DNA from: Neorhizobium galegae
Lineage (GTDB): Bacteria; Pseudomonadota; Alphaproteobacteria; Rhizobiales; Rhizobiaceae
Direction of reading: 5' to 3'
Length of the DNA stretch: 64,000 nt
Assembly (NCBI RefSeq): GCF_017877055.1
Contig: NZ_JAGIPG010000002.1
Coordinates: forward strand, 248,001-312,000
This document shows, one piece after another, positions 1-6,520 of the stretch. Under the pieces are notes generated by a model. That model worked only from the letters and a program-made list of their open reading frames with translations, was not told the origin of the DNA and did no database searches. The stretch's first letter is position 1. Every line of letters starts with the position of its first letter. The position numbers and the translations under genes were made by a program.

Positions 1-2237
1 TTGTCCCTGTTGTCGTATCCCTGGTTGTCGCCATAGACGGGCCGCACGCGGGCGGGTTCCCGTTCGATCGAGGCGGAATCCTGGGCGGGGGGGCGCGGCG
101 CCGGCGGGTAGTCGGCCGGGAGTTCGTCCTGGGTTCGGCGGCCACCGGGCAGGATGCCGGAAATGATATCGCCGATCGTCGTCGACGGCGAGTCCGGCTG
201 GGGCGCGGCAGGCGGCGGCAGGTCGAGGCCGCGGCCGGTGCCGAACAGCGGCGTCGGCGTATAACCCTTCATCGCCGCCGTCATGTATTCCTTCCAGGCC
301 TTTGCCGGAAGTCCGCCGCCGGTCACCTTTTTCATGAAGGCGCCGTCGTCGTTGCCGAACCAGATGCCGGTTGTCATGATGCTGGTATAACCGACGAACA
401 GCGCATCGCGGAACGACTGGGTGGTGCCCGACTTGCCGGCCGCCTGCCAGCCATCGACCTTCGCGGCCTTGCCGGTGCCCTCGTTGATGACGCGGTTCAT
501 CATGCCGTTCATCGTCGCGGCTATGGGTTCGCTGAGCACGCGCGGCGGGTTGGCGTAATCGGCCTCGTAGAGCACCTTGCCGTCCGGATCGGTGATGCGC
601 TTGACGATATGCGGCGTCGCCTTGTAGCCGCCGTTCATGAACGAGGCATAGGCCGAGGTGAGCTCGACCAGCGACACCTCCGAGGTCCCGAGCGCGATCG
701 AGGCATTCGCCTGGATATCGGAATCGATGCCCAGTCGGTGGGCGAGGCTTACCACCTTGTCGGGCCCGACCTGCATGACGAGCTGTGCGGCGACCGTATT
801 CAGCGACTGCGCGAAGGCCGAGGCGAGCGTTACGGGGCCGCGGTATTTTTCGTCGAAATTCTCCGGCGACCAGTTGCCGATCTTGACCGGTGCGTCGTTG
901 ACCATCGAGTCCGGCCGGGCGCCGGCTTCGAGTGCTGCGGCATAAACGAAGGGCTTGAAGGCCGAACCCGGCTGTCGCTTCGCCTTGACGGCGCGGTTGA
1001 ACTGGCTCGTCGCATAATCGCGGCCGCCGACCAGCGCCCGGATCGCGCCGGTTGCGTCGACCGAGACGAGGGCGGCCTGCGAGGCGTTGAGCTTGCCGCC
1101 TTCCTTCTTGAGCACGTCGTTCAGCGACTTTTCGGCGGCGGCTTCAAGCCGCATGTCGAGCGTCGTTTCGACGGTCACGTCGACCTTCGGTTCGCCGATC
1201 AGGCTCTTCACCTCGTCGACGACCATGTCGGCGGCATAATGCTGGGCGCCGGTCCAGTAGCTCTTCGCCTTGGTCGGCGGCTGCGACATCGCGGTCTTGA
1301 GGTCGCTGTCGGTCACATAACCTTCCTCGCGCATCGTGCCGAGCACGACCTGGGCGCGGGCTTCCGCCGCCTTCGGATCGCGCGCCGGCGACAGGCGGGA
1401 CGGAGCCTTGAGAAGGCCGGCAAGCGTCGCCGCCTCGCCGAGGTTCACGTCTCGGGCGGACTTGTTGAAATAGCGCCGCGAGGCGGCCTCAACGCCATAG
1501 GCATTCGAACCGAAGAACACCCGGTTCAGGTACATGGCCAGAATCTGGTCCTTGGTGAACGTGTGCTCCAGCCAGAAGGACAGCAGAACTTCCTGGATCT
1601 TGCGCTCGAACGTGCGGTCCGGCGACAGGAACAGGTTCTTGGCGAGCTGCTGGGTGATCGTCGAGCCGCCCTGGATCGGCTGACCCGTCAGGTTGTTGAC
1701 GAAGGCGCGCGCCAGGCCGAACGGATCGACGCCGAAATGCGAATAGAAACGCCGGTCCTCGATGGCGATCACCGCCTGCGGCAGGTAGGGCGACATTTCT
1801 TCCAGCGCCAGAGCCTCGCCGCCGGTCGAGCCGCGATTGGCGACGACCGAGCCATCGACCGCGGTAATCTTCATGTTCGGCGGCCGGCCAGGGATCGACC
1901 AGGTGCTGGCGGCCGGCATTTTTGCGCCGTAATAGAGCACCAGCCCGCCAACGGCGATGCCGGCCCAGATGCCGAGGACGAAACACCAGTACACGAGCCT
2001 GCGCAACGGCGCGAAGAACCCGCCGCCCGGGCGGCGGGGTGGAGCCTTCCTGTTGCGGGAGGGGCGGGCGCGTTCCGGCCGTTCGTCGCGGTCTTCGCTT
2101 TCGGCTCTCGATGGGCGTCTGCCGGACCGGCCGTTGCCCACGACCCGTTCGTCCGCGTCGAGGCGGAAATCGTCGCTCGGCCGCGAACCTTCGAAGGATG
2201 GTTCAACGCGTTTGTCTGATCTGCCTCTGGCTGCCAT
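1..2237 (-). CDS. Class A penicillin-binding protein (PBP1A family), C-terminal end cut by window
   Basis: Bifunctional peptidoglycan glycosyltransferase/transpeptidase of the inner membrane, active in the periplasm. Translation from the ATG at 2237 gives a basic, Arg-rich cytoplasmic tail (about residues 1-80), one membrane anchor (about 82-103), then a GT51 domain with EDRRFYSHFG and QGGSTITQQLAKN. The transpeptidase domain follows, with the active-site SxxK in RQPGSAFKPF, an SxN in SQSLNTVA and the KSGTT box. A Pro-rich C-terminal tail runs out of the left edge, so the stop is not seen. The whole catalytic part is present. The long charged N-terminal tail is typical of rhizobial members. 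Which numbered PBP this is cannot be decided from the sequence alone. Confidence 0.93.
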   Translation of the reverse strand, partial: MAARGRSDKRVEPSFEGSRPSDDFRLDADERVVGNGRSGRRPSRAESEDRDERPERARPSRNRKAPPRRPGGGFFAPLRRLVYWCFVLGIWAGIAVGGLVLYYGAKMPAASTWSIPGRPPNMKITAVDGSVVANRGSTGGEALALEEMSPYLPQAVIAIEDRRFYSHFGVDPFGLARAFVNNLTGQPIQGGSTITQQLAKNLFLSPDRTFERKIQEVLLSFWLEHTFTKDQILAMYLNRVFFGSNAYGVEAASRRYFNKSARDVNLGEAATLAGLLKAPSRLSPARDPKAAEARAQVVLGTMREEGYVTDSDLKTAMSQPPTKAKSYWTGAQHYAADMVVDEVKSLIGEPKVDVTVETTLDMRLEAAAEKSLNDVLKKEGGKLNASQAALVSVDATGAIRALVGGRDYATSQFNRAVKAKRQPGSAFKPFVYAAALEAGARPDSMVNDAPVKIGNWSPENFDEKYRGPVTLASAFAQSLNTVAAQLVMQVGPDKVVSLAHRLGIDSDIQANASIALGTSEVSLVELTSAYASFMNGGYKATPHIVKRITDPDGKVLYEADYANPPRVLSEPIAATMNGMMNRVINEGTGKAAKVDGWQAAGKSGTTQSFRDALFVGYTSIMTTGIWFGNDDGAFMKKVTGGGLPAKAWKEYMTAAMKGYTPTPLFGTGRGLDLPPPAAPQPDSPSTTIGDIISGILPGGRRTQDELPADYPPAPRPPAQDSASIEREPARVRPVYGDNQGYDNRD

Positions 2238-2404
2238 GGTGAGCCGGCATACCCCCGTTACGCGCCTGTCAAAACAGGCTGTTACTGAATGTCTGATCGC
2301 CCAAACCTTGGCTGGACTCTAAATGCGGCGATTTAAGGAGGCGTAAAGGAATGGTTTATCGGCCGATACGTCTTGAACCGGTTGACTTCCATCTCCATTT
2401 ATGA

Positions 2405-2419
2405 GAACAAATAGAGAAC
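2405..2419 (+). promoter_or_regulatory. LexA-type SOS box, GAAC-N7-GAAC
   Basis: GAACAAATAGAGAAC matches the alphaproteobacterial LexA operator (GTTC-N7-GTTC on the other strand). It lies 15 bases before the ATG at 2435. A TTGAAC at 2373 and an ATTTAT at 2397 could serve as -35 and -10, which would put the box over the transcription start. The match and its position are seen in the sequence; LexA binding is inferred. Confidence 0.72.
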
Positions 2420-2434
2420 ATTTGGAGGGTGCTG

Positions 2435-2608
2435 ATGAGCAGAACCGAACAGGTGATCGAACGTGCCATGGCCGCAGTAGCGGCATCGAAGGCTCTGCGC
2501 GAGGCTGAAGCGCAGCGTCGGCAAGAAACATTTCAGAAGATCCAGATCGCCAACCAGCGACGCCCGAATATTCCCAAAGGCATCCAACTGCCGTTGGACC
2601 TTCATTGA
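2435..2608 (+). CDS. Small protein (57 aa), predicted SOS-controlled, function unknown
   Basis: A short ATG frame with a strong GGAGG at 2424-2428 and the LexA-type box directly upstream. The product is hydrophilic, Ala/Arg/Gln-rich and probably helical through residues 1-40 (MSRTEQVIERAM at the N-terminus), and ends in QLPLDLH. No membrane segment or signal peptide is seen, so it does not resemble the membrane-bound SOS division inhibitor SidA of Caulobacter. I do not recognise the family. It is the first of a run of small genes, but the only one with this box, so it probably forms its own unit. Confidence 0.6.
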   Translation: MSRTEQVIERAMAAVAASKALREAEAQRRQETFQKIQIANQRRPNIPKGIQLPLDLH

Positions 2609-2700
2609 AATGCCGCAACGTCCTGCAAGGCCGGGCGCTGGCCTATGTCACAAAAGCTGCCCGAGACCGTATTCGACCTTAAAAAAATCCGATTCCTGAT

Positions 2701-2725
2701 GGAACAAGGAGGCAAGATCCGCGTT
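2701..2725 (+). promoter_or_regulatory. EcfG (RpoE2)-type general stress promoter
   Basis: GGAAC (2701-2705), 16 bases, then CGTT (2722-2725). This is an exact match to the -35/-10 pattern used by the alphaproteobacterial ECF15 general stress sigma factor. It lies 32 bases before the start of the 60-aa gene at 2758. Confidence 0.75.
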
Positions 2726-2757
2726 ACGACGGATTCCACCTTGGAGGAGGGGAGGAT

Positions 2758-2940
2758 ATGCACAAAATCGTCGAGGCAGTCGTCCGCAACGGCGACCAGC
2801 GTGTTCCGGTTGGGCTGGTCACTGTCAAGCAGGCGCTGAAAATACCCGAAAAGGGGATGCTGGAGTTCAGCCATCCCGCCTACGAGGCTGGGAAGACGGA
2901 TATTTTCGTCAACCGCGAAACCCTTTCAAAGCTGATGTGA
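2758..2940 (+). CDS. Small hypothetical protein (60 aa), predicted general-stress gene
   Basis: ATG preceded by a long GGAGGAGGGGAGG ribosome-binding site and an exact EcfG-type promoter. The protein is soluble and mixed in composition (begins MHKIVEAVVRNGDQR, ends NRETLSKLM), with no membrane segment. Family not recognised. The promoter and the very strong ribosome-binding site make it a credible gene despite its length. It sits in a run of small genes, several of which share the same promoter type, pointing to a stress or stationary-phase role. Confidence 0.68.
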   Translation: MHKIVEAVVRNGDQRVPVGLVTVKQALKIPEKGMLEFSHPAYEAGKTDIFVNRETLSKLM

Positions 2941-3057
2941 TCGCGGCAGGCGACGAACAGGCAGCATGATGGCAACTCGAAACGCGAATTCGTGATTTCG
3001 GGTTCATCATGTTGCGGGTTACCTTGACGACTGCAACCACAGCGAAAGGAGAATGGC

Positions 3058-3261
3058 ATGAAGATAGTTCTCATCATCGCCGCCGTGCTCGGCCTGTCGT
3101 CCACCGCAGCTCTTGCGGAATGCGCCGGCCACAATGTCACGGCTTCCGCCGAGGTGGACAAGGAAGTCACCACGGCAAGCATCGCGGCTCCAAAAATGGA
3201 CCCGCGCGAGGAAGCCGTCGTGCTGAAGCGGTCCGAAGGACAGGCAAAAGTCACCGAATAA
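3058..3261 (+). CDS. Small exported hypothetical protein (67 aa)
   Basis: The N-terminus is a clear Sec signal peptide (MKIVLIIAAVLGLSSTAALA, cleavage after residue about 20), leaving a periplasmic peptide of about 47 residues with one Cys. The ribosome-binding site is AAAGGAG, seven bases upstream. No domain recognised. No EcfG-type site was found in front of it, unlike its neighbours. Likely function: small envelope protein, otherwise unknown. Confidence 0.62.
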   Translation: MKIVLIIAAVLGLSSTAALAECAGHNVTASAEVDKEVTTASIAAPKMDPREEAVVLKRSEGQAKVTE

Positions 3262-3343
3262 TCGCTTTGCCCGCATCGGCTTCCCGTCGGTGCGGGTTCG
3301 TTTCCTTCCGATAGCCTGCCCCTTCAGATAAGGAGCCGGAGAC

Positions 3344-3369
3344 GGAACTTTGCGTTCCGCTTGGGTGTT
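3344..3369 (+). promoter_or_regulatory. Probable EcfG-type promoter (17-base spacer)
   Basis: GGAAC (3344-3348), 17 bases, TGTT (3366-3369). One base longer in the spacer and one mismatch from the CGTT consensus. Its position fits a short leader to the ribosome-binding site AAAAGGAG and the ATG at 3392. Confidence 0.5.
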
Positions 3370-3391
3370 GTTTCCGAAAAGGAGACCTCCA

Positions 3392-3634
3392 ATGGCCAAA
3401 AAACCTCTTGCCGCCGGCTTTACCGGTGATGTCGCCGAAGAGACAGGCGTTACCGCCCGCACCAAATCTGCCGTTCACCGTGTCAAGGACGAGGCAGGCA
3501 TGGTCGCTGCCCACGCCGTCGACCATCCGGCCGCGACCGGCTCGGCAATCGCCGTCGTCGGCCTGCTCGGCCTGGCGATAGGTTACATGCTCGGCATGTC
3601 TTCCGCCTCCCGCGACCGCCGCGGATATCGCTAG
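3392..3634 (+). CDS. Small membrane-anchored protein (80 aa), DUF883/ElaB-like C-terminus
   Basis: Start chosen at the ATG with AAAAGGAG eight bases upstream, rather than the in-frame TTG at 3350. The N-terminal 45 residues are hydrophilic and probably helical; residues about 48-72 form a Gly-rich membrane segment (HPAATGSAIAVVG, then LAIGYMLG) followed by a short basic tail. This C-terminal layout is known from ElaB/YqjD-type proteins, which anchor ribosomes to the membrane in Escherichia coli. The same HPAAT...AIGY pattern appears in the 123-aa protein at 4506, so the two are likely paralogues. It has a probable EcfG-type promoter. Confidence 0.72.
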   Translation: MAKKPLAAGFTGDVAEETGVTARTKSAVHRVKDEAGMVAAHAVDHPAATGSAIAVVGLLGLAIGYMLGMSSASRDRRGYR

Positions 3635-3671
3635 GAGTGAATGAAGGTTCGGCGGAATACCCGCTTCCCTC

Positions 3672-3696
3672 GGAACCGAGGCGGGCCACAGTCGTT
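3672..3696 (+). promoter_or_regulatory. EcfG (RpoE2)-type general stress promoter
   Basis: GGAAC (3672-3676), exactly 16 bases, CGTT (3693-3696). The ATG of the 64-aa gene is 28 bases further on, with AAAAGGAGG between them. Confidence 0.76.
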
Positions 3697-3724
3697 GGGT
3701 CCCTGACAGGAAAAGGAGGCTATC

Positions 3725-3919
3725 ATGCCCAATCGAGATCCTATCCCGACTCCGAGCCCTCAGCCGCGCGGGCCGACACCGGCAGGCGGAATTCCAGATC
3801 GCACCCAGGAAAAGCCGCCATTGACGCCTGCACAGGATCCTGGCGACAGCAAGAACCCGCAGGACCCGACGCTCGATCCCGCTCTGATGCCGACTGGCGA
3901 TCCGGCGGGCATGGCATGA
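3725..3919 (+). CDS. Small Pro-rich hypothetical protein (64 aa), predicted general-stress gene
   Basis: ATG with AAAAGGAGG at correct spacing and an exact EcfG-type promoter. About a quarter of the residues are proline, with repeated Asp-Pro pairs (MPNRDPIPTPSPQPRG at the start, DPTLDPALMPTGDP near the end). It is almost certainly disordered in solution. No signal peptide or membrane segment. Small disordered proteins of this kind are common among alphaproteobacterial stress genes, but I cannot name a function. Confidence 0.62.
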   Translation: MPNRDPIPTPSPQPRGPTPAGGIPDRTQEKPPLTPAQDPGDSKNPQDPTLDPALMPTGDPAGMA

Positions 3920-3960
3920 GCCGTCGTTGAACCTTCATGCCTCGTCTCTGGACACTCGAA

Positions 3961-3992
3961 GGACCCGTATAGGTAGTAACCCGTACGGGTCC
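3961..3992 (+). terminator. Stem-loop downstream of the Pro-rich gene
   Basis: GGACCCGTATAGG pairs with CCCGTACGGGTCC across a six-base loop, with two weak pairs in the middle. It is followed by an AT-rich stretch but no clean T-run. It may end or stabilise the upstream transcript. The remaining bases up to 4216 show no gene or EcfG-type site. Confidence 0.4.
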
Positions 3993-4216
3993 ACCCTTAT
4001 ATTACACCCGTTTATTATTGTTATTGTCAATTTATTAGCCAAGGCTCAAAATCCTCTCTCCTGTGGCTTGTAGACCTTTTTGTTCCTCGGGCGCCGACAA
4101 GGCCGGCGCAAGTCTGTCGCAATAGAAGGCCGCTGGTAAGTTTCTCCAGCCGCCGTTGTAGGGCAGGGCGAGGGGGATGGTCCGCCGGTCGGGCACCGTA
4201 TGATCGGGAGGGTTAT

Positions 4217-4429
4217 ATGCCTACACAGATGGTTAGAAATCCTGTCAACCCCGACCAGCTCAGCTTGCTGCAGCAGGTCTTTGACCAGGCTTGCGCCGAA
4301 CACCAGATCGATAAGGCGAGCCCCGATGCCGAGGCGCTCGCACTGATCCTGGTGAATTCCCTTCAAAAAGGCTCGGACGACAAGCAGAAGCTCGCGGCGC
4401 TGGCCGAGGCGCTGGCGAAAAGCCGATAG
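4217..4429 (+). CDS. Small hypothetical protein (70 aa)
   Basis: ATG with GGGAGG seven bases upstream. The product is a soluble, Ala/Leu/Gln-rich, probably all-helical protein (LSLLQQVFDQACAEH near residue 15, KLAALAEALAKSR at the end). It looks like a small conserved rhizobial protein, but I cannot assign a family. No GGAAC-type promoter was found upstream. The stop codon lies inside an 11-bp inverted repeat (4425-4456) that overlaps the promoter of the next gene. Confidence 0.6.
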   Translation: MPTQMVRNPVNPDQLSLLQQVFDQACAEHQIDKASPDAEALALILVNSLQKGSDDKQKLAALAEALAKSR

Positions 4430-4456
4430 GTTCCTGCTTTAAACGAGGAACCTATC
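4425..4456. repeat. Perfect 11-bp inverted repeat overlapping stop codon and stress promoter
   Basis: GATAGGTTCCT (4425-4435) and AGGAACCTATC (4446-4456) flank a ten-base loop. The left arm carries the TAG stop of the upstream gene; the right arm carries the GGAAC -35 of the next gene's EcfG-type promoter. It could act as a transcript-end hairpin, or as a palindromic binding site covering the -35. Confidence 0.6.
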
Positions 4457-4471
4457 AGTCCTTCGGCAGTT
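4447..4471 (+). promoter_or_regulatory. EcfG-type general stress promoter
   Basis: GGAAC (4447-4451), 16 bases, AGTT (4468-4471). One mismatch from the consensus -10. The ATG at 4506 follows with AAGGAGG in between. Confidence 0.62.
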
Positions 4472-4505
4472 GACCGATCTCTCGATCAACTCAAGGAGGC
4501 CGGTA

Positions 4506-4877
4506 ATGGCAGAGCCCATCAGAAACCTGAATACGCCCGCGAAGTCGGATACGCCCTCTTTCGACCACGAACCCAGCGAAAACGTCCGGACCGAGATTGC
4601 GACGCTTCGTTCCGAGATCGCCAGTCTGCGCGAGATGCTCGCCGAAAAGACCGGCGCTGCCTATGACAAGGTCGCCGAGCGCGCCGGGAGCGCTGCGCAT
4701 TACGTACAGAATGAAGCGAGCTCGGTGGCCGGCACCATCCGCGAGCATCCCGCGGCCACCACGACGCTGTTCACCCTGATCGGCGCAATCGGCTTTGCTA
4801 TTGGTTACGTGGTTGCGACCGCTTCGGCGGAAAGCAAACATGCCTGGTACGACCGTTATCTGAGCGGCCGCCTGTAG
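4506..4877 (+). CDS. DUF883/ElaB-like membrane-anchored helical protein (123 aa)
   Basis: Start chosen at the ATG behind TCAAGGAGG. Residues about 25-60 form a coiled-coil-like helix (IATLRSEIASLREMLAEK); an amphipathic stretch follows, then HPAATTTLF and a Gly-rich membrane helix (about residues 82-105, including GAIGFAIGYVVA). The C-terminal tail is short and charged. The arrangement is that of ElaB/YqjD/DUF883 proteins, which in enterobacteria are RpoS-controlled, C-tail-anchored and bind ribosomes. The EcfG-type promoter fits an equivalent stress role here. The protein at 3392 shares the C-terminal pattern. Confidence 0.75.
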   Translation: MAEPIRNLNTPAKSDTPSFDHEPSENVRTEIATLRSEIASLREMLAEKTGAAYDKVAERAGSAAHYVQNEASSVAGTIREHPAATTTLFTLIGAIGFAIGYVVATASAESKHAWYDRYLSGRL

Positions 4878-4894
4878 GAAGGCGGCACGACTGT

Positions 4895-5362
4895 CTAGAC
4901 CGGATCCTGGCCGACATCGACCCAGGTCGCTGCGGTCAGGTCCGCCATGCGGTCGGGGCTGATGCGGACGGCGGCATTGATGGCGCCGGCCGCAGGCACG
5001 ACGGCCTCGAATTTCCGAAGCGACACATCGCAATAGATCGGCATCGGCGAGGACAGCCCGAACGGACACACGCCGCCGATGGGATGGCCGGTGATATCAG
5101 CCACCTCGTCACCGCCGAGCATGCGCGGCTTGGCGCCGAAGTAGTCCCGGAATTTACGGTTATCCAGGCGGCGGGTTCCTGACATCACCACAAGCAGGGC
5201 AATGTCGCCGGCGCGTACGCAGATCGTCTTGGCAATCTGCTCGGGCGCCACCCCGTGGGCGGCAGCGGCAAGCGGCACGGTCGCCGAGCTTTCCGCGGTA
5301 ATGATCACGTGGATATCGGAGGCGTTGGCGGCGAAGAAGGCGCGGACGGATTCGAGGCTCAT
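4895..5362 (-). CDS. YbaK/EbsC-family aminoacyl-tRNA deacylase
   Basis: Predicted trans-editing hydrolase that removes misacylated amino acids from tRNA (YbaK/ProX family). The ATG at 5362 begins MSLESVRAFFAAN, the usual family start; a frame extension to an ATG at 5422 has no ribosome-binding site. Visible family features are the AKTICVRAG segment with the conserved Lys (about residue 45), RLDNRKFRDYFG and the GHPIGGVCPFGL loop near residue 95. At about 155 residues it is normal for the family. Which tRNA is edited (Pro, Ala or Cys species) is not decided by the sequence. Confidence 0.88.
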   Translation of the reverse strand: MSLESVRAFFAANASDIHVIITAESSATVPLAAAAHGVAPEQIAKTICVRAGDIALLVVMSGTRRLDNRKFRDYFGAKPRMLGGDEVADITGHPIGGVCPFGLSSPMPIYCDVSLRKFEAVVPAAGAINAAVRISPDRMADLTAATWVDVGQDPV

Positions 5363-5479
5363 GCCCTCAAACTGGCGCAGGACGATGCCGCCCGCAAGAG
5401 GACAAAGAAGCCATGCGGACATTGCAATGCTGCACTGCGATATTGTGACTGTTTTTTAAGCTTGGTTCCTTTATGTTCA

Positions 5480-5603
5480 ACTCATCGACGGGCGCACTCC
5501 TCCTCCCAGCGCCCCCGATGGGACCGACAACACCTCCTCCTCCCAGTTGTTGGTCAGTTTCGGAAACCCGGCGCACCTCCTCCCGCGCCGGGTTTTCTGT
5601 TTT
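5480..5603 (+). ncRNA. Trans-acting sRNA with three anti-Shine-Dalgarno hairpins (alpha-r14/NfeR1-like)
   Basis: Three consecutive hairpins each present a CCTCCTCC-type loop. They are GGGCGC/GCGCCC at 5490-5514, GACCGACAAC/GTTGTTGGTC at 5522-5555, and AACCCGGCGC/GCGCCGGGTT at 5565-5594. The third is followed by a T-rich run and acts as the terminator. Loops complementary to the Shine-Dalgarno sequence are the hallmark of the rhizobial alpha-r14 sRNAs (Smr14C2/NfeR1 of Sinorhizobium), which repress transporter mRNAs. The 5' end is not certain; no clean promoter was identified. Assignment to alpha-r14 rather than alpha-r8 (MmgR) rests on having three such loops. Confidence 0.78.
5565..5603 (+). 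terminator. Rho-independent terminator of the anti-SD sRNA
   Basis: Perfect 10-bp GC-rich stem (5565-5574 with 5585-5594), a ten-base loop ACCTCCTCCC, then a T-rich tail. It ends the sRNA before the cspA promoter. Confidence 0.85.
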
Positions 5604-5661
5604 ATGCCCATTGAAATTGCTGGTAATTTTGCCTCTCCGGGCCAGCCTTAATTTTCCCGAT

Positions 5662-5690
5662 CTTGACCTTTTTGAGCGAAGCCATTATCT
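5662..5690 (+). promoter_or_regulatory. Probable housekeeping promoter of cspA
   Basis: CTTGAC (5662-5667), 17 bases, TTATCT (5685-5690), close to the rhizobial consensus CTTGAC-N17-CTATAT. A start near 5697 would leave an untranslated leader of about 135 bases before cspA, as is usual for cold-shock mRNAs. Confidence 0.6.
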
Positions 5691-5833
5691 GGTTCGCCAT
5701 CGATATTTGTTTGATAGCCAGCACTATGCGCCTCGCGGCGTTTGCGACGATCTCTCTTCAAATACGAAACTTCAACGTTCCAAGCGCCTTAGCGTGGAAT
5801 AGTCGGTCATATTTGCAAGGGAAAGGCATCGTT

Positions 5834-6043
5834 ATGGCTACCGGTACTGTAAAGTGGTTCAACGCAACCAAGGGCTACGGCTTCATTCAGCCTGACGACG
5901 GTTCGCAGGACGTTTTCGTTCACATCTCCGCCGTTGAGCGCGCTGGCCTCGGCCAGCTCAAGGACGGTCAGAAGATCTCTTACGAACTCGTCAGCGACAA
6001 GCGTTCTGGCAAGGTTTCCGCAGACCGCCTCCAGGGCGCATGA
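5834..6043 (+). CDS. cspA: Cold-shock protein
   Basis: A 69-residue single cold-shock domain that binds single-stranded RNA/DNA and acts as an RNA chaperone. RNP1 is seen as KGYGFI (residues about 14-19) and RNP2 as VFVHIS (about 28-33). Start at the ATG after GAAAGG, giving the canonical [10 protein letters not shown]. The long leader from the promoter at 5662 suggests post-transcriptional, temperature-dependent control. A strong terminator follows at 6073. Rhizobia carry several such paralogues, so the symbol is generic. Confidence 0.95.
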   Translation: MATGTVKWFNATKGYGFIQPDDGSQDVFVHISAVERAGLGQLKDGQKISYELVSDKRSGKVSADRLQGA

Positions 6044-6072
6044 TCTGCTGAAGACTTCAGTGTCGAACTTGC

Positions 6073-6105
6073 GAAAGGCCGGCTCGTCCGGCCTTTCTGC
6101 TTTTT
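6073..6105 (+). terminator. Rho-independent terminator of cspA
   Basis: GAAAGGCCGG (6073-6082) pairs perfectly with CCGGCCTTTC (6088-6097) over a five-base loop, followed by TGCTTTTT. Confidence 0.88.
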
Positions 6106-6329
6106 GGAACGAAGGTCCCTCCGTTTAGAGCGATTCTAATTAACCCCTTGTAAACGGAAACCGCAGCTCCCATTTAACGGTCAATAGCGTTTTCGACGCA
6201 CCGCATGGTCGGGGCTCCAAAAGCTTCAGCGAGCATGCGTGTTACGGCAAATACGGGCGACCGTGCCGTCCTGAGGCAGTTTTCATATCCGCGTTAACGG
6301 GATGTTTACTTAACCGGGGGACGATGACC

Positions 6330-6466
6330 GCTAGAGCCGCAGTGATCTGAAAAGATCGAAGAGCGGCCGCGTCGGAAATGCTTGTCCCATTTCGAGTGAC
6401 CACGGATGTACTGGCACCAAGTGAATGGGAGTGGAAAGGTCGGGCTTGCCCGGCCTTTTTGTTTTT
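6330..6466 (+). ncRNA. Candidate sRNA ending in an orphan terminator
   Basis: No protein frame in the gene-free stretch 6106-6520 is credible, yet a strong Rho-independent terminator for the plus strand lies at 6436-6466 with no gene before it since cspA, which has its own. Upstream are a GATCT/AGATC hairpin near 6345 and a TCCCATT/AATGGGA pairing (6385-6391 with 6424-6430). This suggests a structured transcript of about 100-150 bases. Promoter and 5' end were not identified, and the family was not recognised. Confidence 0.38.
6436..6466 (+). terminator. Rho-independent terminator with no assigned upstream gene
   Basis: GGTCGGGC pairs with GCCCGGCC over a two-base turn, followed by TTTTTGTTTTT. 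Clear structure for the plus strand. Confidence 0.75.
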
Positions 6467-6498
6467 AAGGGCCTGACGCGGGGACGCGTCAGGCCCTT
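6467..6498 (-). terminator. Long perfect hairpin after the M20 peptidase gene
   Basis: AAGGGCCTGACGCG (6467-6480) pairs perfectly with CGCGTCAGGCCCTT (6485-6498), a 14-bp stem with a GGGA loop. It lies 22 bases beyond the stop of the minus-strand M20 gene. On that strand it is followed by an A-rich, not T-rich, stretch, so it may stabilise the mRNA end rather than terminate. Confidence 0.55.
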
Positions 6499-6520
6499 CT
6501 CCGTTTCAGGCCTTCCAAGG

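Noticed and set aside
609..2219. Long open frame (536 codons) on the plus strand
   Set aside because: Antisense to the penicillin-binding protein gene, which has all its catalytic motifs. The composition reflects reverse reading of GC-rich codons; no ribosome-binding site or domain.
2265..2290. Pho box near the penicillin-binding protein gene
   Set aside because: CTGTCAA and CTGTTAC are 13 bases apart instead of 11, and the orientation does not suit a neighbouring gene.
2645..2839. 64-codon plus-strand frame
   Set aside because: No ribosome-binding site; its second half overlaps the better-supported gene at 2758, and the stress promoter at 2701 lies inside it.
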